From positions 1 through 12,681 of the forward strand of contig JABSRY010000029.1 of NCBI GenBank assembly GCA_013214985.1: a DNA stretch of 12,681 bases, given 5' to 3'. Origin of the DNA: Hyphomicrobiales bacterium. Lineage in GTDB: Bacteria; Pseudomonadota; Alphaproteobacteria; Rhizobiales; OSC116. Numbering within the stretch: the first letter of the stretch is position 1; every line of letters starts with the position of its first letter. The notes beneath the pieces are model-generated. The model did no database searches. It was not told the origin of the DNA and saw only the letters and a list, made by a program, of their open reading frames with translations. Shown here one piece after another: positions 6,731 to 12,681 of the stretch. The position numbers were made by a program, and so were the translations under genes.

Positions 6731-6866
6731 GTTTTTATTTGTTGAAAAGATATGTTAAAGAAACGCTGTTTACTATAAATATACGGATTCGGACTATTAG
6801 TAAATCGATAAACGTTTAATCACTATATTAAAAATATAACACATAATTCAAGGATATTAACAGCAA
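6731..6866. other. Divergent intergenic region between the SPOR-like gene and glmU
   Basis: This 136-base AT-rich gap must hold promoters for both directions. A leftward candidate is TTGAAT (6846-6851, read on the minus strand) with TATAGT (6822-6827) after an 18-base spacer. An inverted repeat of 7-base arms, TTTACTA (6769-6775) and TAGTAAA (6798-6804), has a 22-base spacer and could be an operator. Neither is strong. AAGGA (6850-6854) precedes glmU at an unusually long 12 bases. Confidence 0.35.
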
Positions 6867-8240
6867 ATGACTGAATTTTCAAACGTATCATGTGTAATTT
6901 TAGCTGCGGGTAAAGGTACTCGTATGAAATCAAAAATTCATAAAATGATGCACCAAGTAGGTGGAATCCCCTTAGTAGGTCATGTGCTAAACCTGTGCAA
7001 AAATGGCTTAAATACCAACAACATAGCAGTTGTTGCAGATCCAAACGAAATACCAACGCTTGATTATATTAAAGAAAACAGCAATTCAGTCATTTCCTTT
7101 CAGGTCGACAAGCTTGGTACAGGCCACGCTGTCTTAGTGGCAAAAAACGAAATTAATGCCGCCGCCCAAAAAGACCCCGAAAGCGCAGTGCTAATCCTTT
7201 ATGCGGATACGCCATTTGTAAAAGTCGATACACTTAATTTATTGATAGATAAAGTATCGTCTGGGCAAGATGTCGTCGTTTTGGGCTTTGAGCCAATTGA
7301 TGCCGCCCAATATGGACGTTTATTAATAAACGATGCTGGTGATTTATTGGCCATTAGAGAATATAAAGACGCAACAGAAGATGAGCGGAATGTCGGCTTG
7401 TGTAATTCGGGCATAATGGCTTTTAAGGCCAAACATCTCGTCAAAATGTTAGAGAAAATAAACAATAAAAATGCATCGGGCGAATATTATTTAACCGATT
7501 GTGTCGAGATAGCACGCAAAATGGGGCTGAATACAAGTGTTACGATTTGTAGCGAAGTCGAAACATTAGGTATTAATGATAAAGTCCAATTAGCCGAAGC
7601 CGAAGCCATTTATCAAAATATGTTAAGAGAAAAAATGATGCGTAATGGCGTAACATTAATCGACCCTAGCAGCGTCTATCTGTCAGTTAATGTAAAAATT
7701 GAAAGTGATGTGATAATAGAGCCAAGTGTGGTGATTAATGGTTATGTTACTATAAAAAGTGGCGCGCGAATACTCGCATTTTCACACATTGAAGCCTCTC
7801 AAAAAAATCCAATCATCATTGGTGAAAACTCAAATATTGGGCCATTCGCTCGATTAAGAGAAGGCAGCCAATTAGGTAAAAATTGTAAAATCGGTAATTT
7901 TGTAGAAACCAAAAAAACTATAGTAGAGGATGGCGCAAAAATTAACCATTTAAGCTATATTGGCGATACATTCGTTGGCGAAAAAGCTAATATAGGCGCA
8001 GGAACAATCACTTGTAATTATGATGGCTTTAACAAATTTAAAACCATTATAGGCAAGGGCGCATTTATTGGCTCAAACAGTTCACTCGTTGCACCAATAA
8101 CGATAGCAGATGGTGGCTATGTCGGCTCAGGCAGTGTAATAACAAAAGATGTTTCTGCCGATTCGCTAGCAGTTACTCGCGCCAAGCAGGTGGAAATAAA
8201 ACACTGGGCAAAAAAGTTTAGACAAAAGAACAATAGTTAA
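6867..8240 (+). CDS. glmU: Bifunctional UDP-GlcNAc pyrophosphorylase / GlcN-1-P acetyltransferase
   Basis: Makes UDP-N-acetylglucosamine in two steps: acetylation of glucosamine-1-phosphate, then uridylyl transfer from UTP. This feeds peptidoglycan and lipopolysaccharide. The 457 residues match the family length. The N-terminal pyrophosphorylase has LAAGKGTRM (12-20), LGTGHA (83-88), the metal Asp114 in LYADTPF, and GEYYLTD (205-211). The C-terminal left-handed beta-helix (about 260-450) carries GPFARLREG (325-333), His361 (the acetyltransferase base by comparison with E. coli His363), IGAGTITCNYDG and a Trp-containing tail (IKHWAKK). In the nucleotide loop the family's LPKVLH reads IHKMMH, keeping the Lys. 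The ATG at 6867 follows AAGGA at a long distance. glmS lies 95 bases downstream in the same direction, so the two pathway enzymes are probably co-expressed. Confidence 0.96.
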   Translation: MTEFSNVSCVILAAGKGTRMKSKIHKMMHQVGGIPLVGHVLNLCKNGLNTNNIAVVADPNEIPTLDYIKENSNSVISFQVDKLGTGHAVLVAKNEINAAAQKDPESAVLILYADTPFVKVDTLNLLIDKVSSGQDVVVLGFEPIDAAQYGRLLINDAGDLLAIREYKDATEDERNVGLCNSGIMAFKAKHLVKMLEKINNKNASGEYYLTDCVEIARKMGLNTSVTICSEVETLGINDKVQLAEAEAIYQNMLREKMMRNGVTLIDPSSVYLSVNVKIESDVIIEPSVVINGYVTIKSGARILAFSHIEASQKNPIIIGENSNIGPFARLREGSQLGKNCKIGNFVETKKTIVEDGAKINHLSYIGDTFVGEKANIGAGTITCNYDGFNKFKTIIGKGAFIGSNSSLVAPITIADGGYVGSGSVITKDVSADSLAVTRAKQVEIKHWAKKFRQKNNS

Positions 8241-8242
8241 CA

Positions 8243-8283
8243 GGCAAATTTTTGCCATAATTTAAAATTAAATATATATTTAA
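8243..8283 (+). repeat. Small palindromes between glmU and glmS
   Basis: Just after the glmU stop, GGCAAATTTTTGCC (8243-8256) can fold into a short 5-6 bp hairpin. A 16-base perfect AT-only palindrome, TTAAATATATATTTAA, follows at 8268-8283. No T run follows the hairpin, so it is a poor terminator. Either could attenuate or separate glmU from glmS, but chance is likely in such AT-rich sequence. I saw no glmS ribozyme motif in the gap. Confidence 0.3.
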
Positions 8284-8335
8284 GGGCAGTTTTCATATTT
8301 GGGCGAATATAAAAGCTATTAATAAGGATAAGAAT

Positions 8336-10162
8336 ATGTGCGGAATTATTGGGATTGTTACAGGTAAACCAGTTGCAACAGGTTTAATTTCATCTCTAAA
8401 GTTATTAGAATATCGCGGCTACGACAGCGCAGGCATCGCAACCTTGCAAAATGGTACAGTATGGCGCGAACGTGCTGCAGGTAAGCTTAGTAATTTAGAG
8501 AAAAAAATTCGTGTTAATGGTCTTGGTGATGGCGGCATTGGTATCGGTCACACAAGATGGGCAACGCACGGTGCACCCAATGAAACCAACGCACATCCGC
8601 ATATTATTGGTGATGTCGTAATCGTTCACAATGGTATCATCGAAAACTATCAAGAGTTACGGGGTGAATTACTCAAAAATGGCGCAAAAATTAGCAGTGA
8701 CACAGACACCGAGGTAATTGGTCACCTAATTCAAAATCAATTAAAAATAAACGACAATGTGGAAACTGCAATTCAGGCAGCCATAGGCATGTTGCGCGGC
8801 GCATTCGCACTTGCTATTATGATTAAGGGCAACGAAGAGCTGCTTATTGGCGCCCGTAAAGGCTGCCCATTAGCAGTAGGTATTGGCGATGTCGAAGGGC
8901 ATTATATCGGCTCAGATGCATTGGCATTATCACCGTTTTCGAGACAAATCGTATATCTAGAAGAAGGTGACTTTGTTTTCGCAACCAAAAACACGTTTAA
9001 AGTTTATAATGAAAGTGGCGAGCTAGTAGAACGCGAAATCAACATTATAGAACAACAATCTGCAGTCATGGATAAGGGCAATCATAAACATTATATGGCA
9101 AAAGAGTTTTTCGAACAGCCAGATGTTATAAGCCACACTTTAGCGAACTATATTGATATGGATACAAACCAAATCAACATAGATAGCAAACTCGATATTA
9201 CGAAGTTCAACCGAATTATTATGGTGTCATGCGGCACAGCATATTATGCTGCAATGGTGGGTAAATATTGGCTAGAAAAAACCACCCATATGAGTGTCGA
9301 AGTCGATGTAGCATCGGAGTTTAGATATAGAAACCCACCTTTAAACGAAAAATGTTTATTTATAGTCGTATCGCAATCGGGAGAAACAGCCGATAGTTTA
9401 GCAGCCTTACGTTTGGCAAAAGAAAAAGGCTGCACAACGGTTGCCGTCGTTAATGTGCCAACATCAACAATGTCTCGCGAGGCCGACTTTATATTGCCAA
9501 CATCTGCTGGCACCGAAGTTTGTGTTGCATCTACCAAAGCATTTATTTGTCAAATTACTGTATTAGCAGCGCTTTCAATCGGTTTTGGTAAATCTCTAAA
9601 CATTTTAAGCGCCGATGATGCCTCAAAAATGACAATGGATTTAGCATCTTTACCACGGCTAATTAATGATAGTTTCTCGGTCGAAAAAGAAATTATTAAA
9701 CTGGCTCATAATATTGCAAAAGTTGAACATGTGTTGTTTTTAGGCCGTCACACAAGTTTCCCAATTGCTATGGAAGGGGCGCTTAAGCTAAAAGAAATCA
9801 CCTATATTCATGCCGAGGGTTATGCCGCAGGCGAGCTTAAACACGGGCCCATTGCATTAATCGACGAAAAAATGCCACTTATCATTATAGCACCAGATAA
9901 CGATACTTACGAAAAAACGCGTTCAAACATCGAAGAAATTGCTGCAAGAGGCGGCGATATCATGGTTTTCACAACGCAAAAACGGGCCGAAGAAATTAGA
10001 GCTCTAGGCCTAAAAGCTATTGCCTTGCCAGATTCTAGCGATTTTTTATCTCCATTTGTTTATACTATCCCAGTTCAATTGCTTGCATATCATACGGCAG
10101 TACATATGGGGACCGATGTCGACCAACCAAGAAATTTAGCAAAGTCTGTAACAGTCGAGTAA
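8336..10162 (+). CDS. glmS: Glutamine--fructose-6-phosphate aminotransferase (isomerizing)
   Basis: Converts fructose-6-phosphate and glutamine to glucosamine-6-phosphate, the entry step to amino-sugar synthesis, in the cytoplasm. Its product feeds GlmM and then GlmU, encoded just upstream. The 608 residues match E. coli GlmS. The glutaminase domain begins MCGIIGIV, exposing catalytic Cys2 after Met removal, with the GHTRWATHG and NAHPH motifs. Two SIS sugar-isomerase domains follow, with SCGTAYYAAMVGKYW and SQSGETADSLAALRLAKEKG, then GELKHGPIALID. The C-terminal LAKSVTVE holds the conserved Lys603. AAGGA (8324-8328) lies 7 bases before the ATG. No riboswitch is seen, as expected outside Gram-positives. 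Identification is firm. Confidence 0.97.
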   Translation: MCGIIGIVTGKPVATGLISSLKLLEYRGYDSAGIATLQNGTVWRERAAGKLSNLEKKIRVNGLGDGGIGIGHTRWATHGAPNETNAHPHIIGDVVIVHNGIIENYQELRGELLKNGAKISSDTDTEVIGHLIQNQLKINDNVETAIQAAIGMLRGAFALAIMIKGNEELLIGARKGCPLAVGIGDVEGHYIGSDALALSPFSRQIVYLEEGDFVFATKNTFKVYNESGELVEREINIIEQQSAVMDKGNHKHYMAKEFFEQPDVISHTLANYIDMDTNQINIDSKLDITKFNRIIMVSCGTAYYAAMVGKYWLEKTTHMSVEVDVASEFRYRNPPLNEKCLFIVVSQSGETADSLAALRLAKEKGCTTVAVVNVPTSTMSREADFILPTSAGTEVCVASTKAFICQITVLAALSIGFGKSLNILSADDASKMTMDLASLPRLINDSFSVEKEIIKLAHNIAKVEHVLFLGRHTSFPIAMEGALKLKEITYIHAEGYAAGELKHGPIALIDEKMPLIIIAPDNDTYEKTRSNIEEIAARGGDIMVFTTQKRAEEIRALGLKAIALPDSSDFLSPFVYTIPVQLLAYHTAVHMGTDVDQPRNLAKSVTVE

Positions 10163-10215
10163 CATAACGATATGATTTTATTCAATAATAGAGTAGCTTT
10201 AGGCTGTTGATTCTC

Positions 10216-10221
10216 TATAAT
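10216..10221 (+). promoter_or_regulatory. Possible -10 box upstream of the TPR-SPOR gene
   Basis: A perfect TATAAT lies 19 bases before the ATG at 10241, in the 78-base gap after glmS. No good -35 stands 16-18 bases upstream (GTAGCT or TAGCTT). Transcription from here would start only about 13 bases before the ATG, giving a nearly leaderless mRNA. That agrees with the lack of a Shine-Dalgarno before this gene. Confidence 0.35.
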
Positions 10222-10240
10222 AATTTCGTGAAATAAATAT

Positions 10241-11440
10241 ATGACTATTAATGCAAAGATTAAAAATATATTTAGAATATTATTTTTAGGTGCTTTTTTA
10301 AGCAGTTTCTGTGTGCCCGTATTTGCGGATAATTTCATGAGTAAAGCCCGTGGTTTTTCCTTAGTGCCACAAGCTACTATCGAACAAAATCAAGAGTTTA
10401 TTGTAGAGTTGAACCAATTTACTGCCGAAGGAAACTATTCATCAGAAGACCTTGCTGAAATTCTCCTAATTCGGGCAATTATTTTCTCAAAACTAAAAGA
10501 TATAAAAAATGCCGAAGAAGGTTATTCTGCCGCAATTTCAAGCGGTCAACTAAGCCCAATACTATTGGCAGAAGCTCTAAAAAACAAAGGTTTATTGCAT
10601 TACAGACAAAAAGAATATCTTGAAGCAACTGCCGATTTTAAATCGGCACTTGAAATATTATCTGGCAATGCTGAATTACAATATTATTTAGCAAATTCTT
10701 ATTTTGGTATTTTAAATTTCGAAGATGCCATAGAGCAATATCAATTTGCATTAGGTGGCATGGCTAATAATCGTTACTTAGCCCTTTATGGCTTAGCATC
10801 CGTATATTTTCAGCAGAATGAGTTAGAAAAATCCGAAGTTTATCTACATAAAAGTTTAAAAAACAATAAGGACTTTCAACTTGCAAAAGATATGTTAAAA
10901 CGACTTGGTAACCCTATAGATACAATAGATGAGACGGGCGAATATAATAATTCTGAAATACTAACTGCCAATGACATTTATAGCCAAATACTTAGCAAAG
11001 CTTTGGCTCATAAAAATAAAGATAGCAAAAAAAGTTTTAGCATAAATATTGATACAGATAAAAAACAGGCACCATCGAGCACACCAAAAGTTAAAGAAAA
11101 ACCATTGGTAAACCAGTTTATAGCAAAGTTAGACAACGCGCCCAGAAGGTTAAACGCATTGTTGGTTGATGGACCAAAAAAAGTCATTAATAATGCATTT
11201 TATTTGCAACTTGCCAGTTTTAGAAGTCAAGAAAACACTAAAATACATTATGACAAAATATTAAAAAGACATCGTTTATTATTAGCCAACCGACCTTTCA
11301 TAATTAGAAAACACGTAAATAGCGGCATAACCAGTTATCCGCTGCTAATAGGCGCGTTCCAATCGTACAAACAGGCCAACTCACTTTGTAGGTTATTAAA
11401 AGCCCAAAAAAGCGACTGCTTTGTCAGACAATTAAAATAA
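10241..11440 (+). CDS. Secreted TPR-repeat protein with C-terminal SPOR-like domain
   Basis: No named gene is recognised. Of 399 residues, 1-29 form a signal peptide (basic start, hydrophobic core, PVFA before the likely cut at 29/30). Residues about 70-215 are helical TPR-like repeats: segments such as AEALKNKGLLHYRQKEYLEA, AELQYYLANSYFGILNFEDA and RYLALYGLASVYFQQNELEK show the spaced small and aromatic residues of TPRs. A Lys/Ser/Pro linker (about 255-315) leads to a C-terminal SPOR-like domain (319-398): NAFYLQLASFRSQENT, YPLLIGAFQSYKQANSLCRL and a C-x9-C pair (Cys383, Cys393). TPRs mediate protein contacts and SPOR domains bind septal peptidoglycan, so a periplasmic cell-wall or division scaffold is plausible (inference). 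No clear ribosome site precedes the ATG, which is kept because it gives the signal peptide. Confidence 0.8.
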   Translation: MTINAKIKNIFRILFLGAFLSSFCVPVFADNFMSKARGFSLVPQATIEQNQEFIVELNQFTAEGNYSSEDLAEILLIRAIIFSKLKDIKNAEEGYSAAISSGQLSPILLAEALKNKGLLHYRQKEYLEATADFKSALEILSGNAELQYYLANSYFGILNFEDAIEQYQFALGGMANNRYLALYGLASVYFQQNELEKSEVYLHKSLKNNKDFQLAKDMLKRLGNPIDTIDETGEYNNSEILTANDIYSQILSKALAHKNKDSKKSFSINIDTDKKQAPSSTPKVKEKPLVNQFIAKLDNAPRRLNALLVDGPKKVINNAFYLQLASFRSQENTKIHYDKILKRHRLLLANRPFIIRKHVNSGITSYPLLIGAFQSYKQANSLCRLLKAQKSDCFVRQLK

Positions 11441-11515
11441 AGTATATAGTTACCTTGCAATATTCATAATTAACATCTATTTGATAGCTAACATGTTAAA
11501 AATAAGGTCGAATGA

Positions 11516-12175
11516 ATGACAAATGATGCTAAAAAACGCGTAGGAATTATTAGCAGGCTCCGAAACTATTTTCTTACGGGGCTAGTTATTGCTGCACCAA
11601 TAGTTATTACCATCGTCGCTATAAAATGGGTGATCGACCTTATCGATAATTGGGTTCTACCATTCATTCCAAAGTCTTATTTACCAGAAACGTATTTAGA
11701 ATTTTCTGTGCCAGGGCTTGGCGTAGTTTTTGCGGTGTTTTGGCTTATGATACTTGGTGCTTTAACTGCCAATTTTGCAGGGCGTACAATTGTTAATATT
11801 GGCACTGGTTGGCTAGAAAAGATGCCAGTAATTCGTACCGTATATAAAGCACTTAAACAAATTTTTGAAACAGTAGCAAGTCAAGGTCAAACCAGTTTTA
11901 AACAAGTAGTACTTATTGAATACCCGCGCAAAAACTTATATGCCATTGCCTTTGTCGCAACCGAAACAAAAGGCCAAGTTGCCCAACAATTTGATGACCA
12001 AATGCTTAGTGTATTTTTGCCAACAACACCCAATCCAACAAGTGGTTTTTTACTTTTCGTACCCAAAAAGTATGTTAAGGTCTTGGATATGTCAGTAGAA
12101 GATGGTGCAAAGTTAGTAATTTCAGCAGGGCTCGTAACACCCGACACCGTGCCCATTAAAAACGATAAAACTTAA
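11516..12175 (+). CDS. DUF502 family membrane protein
   Basis: Function unknown. The 219 residues match DUF502 proteins in length and motifs. Two membrane segments lie at about 18-42 and 66-88, then a soluble C-terminal region. The motif PTTPNPTSGFLLFVP (169-183) is the family hallmark, and LEKMPVIRTVYKALKQ (100-115) is also conserved. AAGG (11504-11507) lies 8 bases before the ATG at 11516. An ATG at 11512 in another frame stops after four codons, so it is not the start. Its stop shares TTAA with the recG stop on the other strand. From memory, DUF502 next to recG is a recurrent alphaproteobacterial arrangement, though no functional link is known to me. Confidence 0.9.
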   Translation: MTNDAKKRVGIISRLRNYFLTGLVIAAPIVITIVAIKWVIDLIDNWVLPFIPKSYLPETYLEFSVPGLGVVFAVFWLMILGALTANFAGRTIVNIGTGWLEKMPVIRTVYKALKQIFETVASQGQTSFKQVVLIEYPRKNLYAIAFVATETKGQVAQQFDDQMLSVFLPTTPNPTSGFLLFVPKKYVKVLDMSVEDGAKLVISAGLVTPDTVPIKNDKT

Positions 12176-12681
12176 CCCGCATTTAAAAGCTTAATAGCTT
12201 GGTCTCTATCAAATAAATACAACAAGGTTCGTAAATTACTGTTTTTATCTTTGGCTAAAAATGGGTCAGTTTCGACGATAAGTCTTGCCTGCTTATGAGC
12301 GATTTCAATCAAATCTGCATGGTTGTCGACATCAGCCAGTCGCATTTTTATGTCGCCACTTTGTTGCGCACCCAGCAAATCGCCACCACCCCTTAATTGT
12401 AAATCTTTTTCCGATATCAAAAACCCATCTTCAGTTTGACGCATAATTTTAAGCCGCTCAGATGCCGTTTCACCCAACGGCGTTTGGTATAATAATATAC
12501 AATTTGATTGCTCACTACCGCGCCCAACACGCCCGCGTAATTGATGTAGTTGAGACAAACCAAATCGTTCGGCATGTTCAATAATCATGATAGTAGCCTC
12601 TGGCACATTCACTCCAACTTCAATAACCGTAGTCGCCACCAAAATGTTTATTTCACCATTCTTAAACCGTTGCATAACGGT
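12172..12681 (-). CDS. recG: ATP-dependent DNA helicase RecG, C-terminal part
   Basis: RecG regresses stalled replication forks and processes branched DNA. Only the last 169 or so residues are present; the frame stays open through the window end, where residues TV precede MQRFKNGE. The visible part includes the end of the second helicase domain, with LVATTVIEVGVNVP (motif V region) and QLHQLRGRVGRG (motif VI, with the arginine finger). The C-terminal RecG region follows: SEKDLQLRGGGDLLGAQQSGD and the ADLIEIAHKQA helix. The LQLRGGGDLLG block is shared with Mfd, but the QQSGD continuation and the short tail fit RecG. Nothing seems broken. It converges on DUF502 with a 4-base overlap, so no intergenic terminator exists between them. 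Confidence 0.95.
   Translation of the reverse strand, partial: TVMQRFKNGEINILVATTVIEVGVNVPEATIMIIEHAERFGLSQLHQLRGRVGRGSEQSNCILLYQTPLGETASERLKIMRQTEDGFLISEKDLQLRGGGDLLGAQQSGDIKMRLADVDNHADLIEIAHKQARLIVETDPFLAKDKNSNLRTLLYLFDRDQAIKLLNAG

Noticed and set aside
8241..8335. glmS ribozyme/riboswitch in the glmU-glmS gap
   Set aside because: Only 95 bases of mostly AT-rich sequence without the conserved core; such ribozymes are known from Gram-positives.
11455..11488. Promoter TTGCAA-N17-TATTTG before DUF502
   Set aside because: The -10 match is poor and similar pairs are common in this AT-rich gap.
1..12681. CRISPR arrays, tRNA/rRNA genes, toxin-antitoxin, phage or defence modules
   Set aside because: No regularly spaced repeats, cloverleaf-like segments, or genes of those families were seen on either strand.

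Overview
The window is chromosomal DNA from an AT-rich alphaproteobacterium. The protein sequences and two conserved gene blocks point that way: gyrA-coaD-ppiA-ppiB on the minus strand, and glmU-glmS ... DUF502 facing recG on the right. From memory, both orders are familiar in Hyphomicrobiales/Rhizobiales-type genomes. The genus cannot be fixed from sequence alone. Most of the window is core housekeeping.

Left edge (about 1-580): the 5' end of a copper nitrite reductase gene (nirK), with signal peptide, ribosome site and an FNR/NnrR-type palindrome upstream. Reading leftward, homology to NirK stops abruptly after about 102-105 residues, before any copper ligand. The sequence beyond looks like the terminus of an IS3-type insertion sequence. 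A strong rho-independent terminator (about 536-560) separates this segment from the next operon.

Centre-left (581-4959, minus strand): a compact operon gyrA -> coaD -> ppiA -> ppiB, with gaps of 1, 17 and 23 bases, ending at that terminator. It encodes the DNA gyrase A subunit, phosphopantetheine adenylyltransferase, a secreted cyclophilin and a cytosolic cyclophilin. GyrA carries Gln at the position equivalent to E. coli Ser83, the main quinolone-contact residue.

Centre (5120-6730): a cation diffusion facilitator transporter on the plus strand converges with a one-TM protein on the minus strand. The latter has a C-terminal domain that looks SPOR-like.

Right (6867-12681): glmU and glmS, which make UDP-GlcNAc for peptidoglycan and lipopolysaccharide, then a secreted TPR protein with a SPOR-like C-terminal domain, then a DUF502 membrane protein. 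The last overlaps by 4 bases, tail to tail, with the 3' end of recG, which runs off the window. Cell-envelope precursor synthesis and two probable peptidoglycan-binding proteins are therefore clustered here. I see no CRISPR, tRNA, rRNA, toxin-antitoxin or defence system, and no convincing undescribed system. The points most worth checking are the disrupted nirK, the GyrA Gln98 variant and the pair of SPOR-like proteins.
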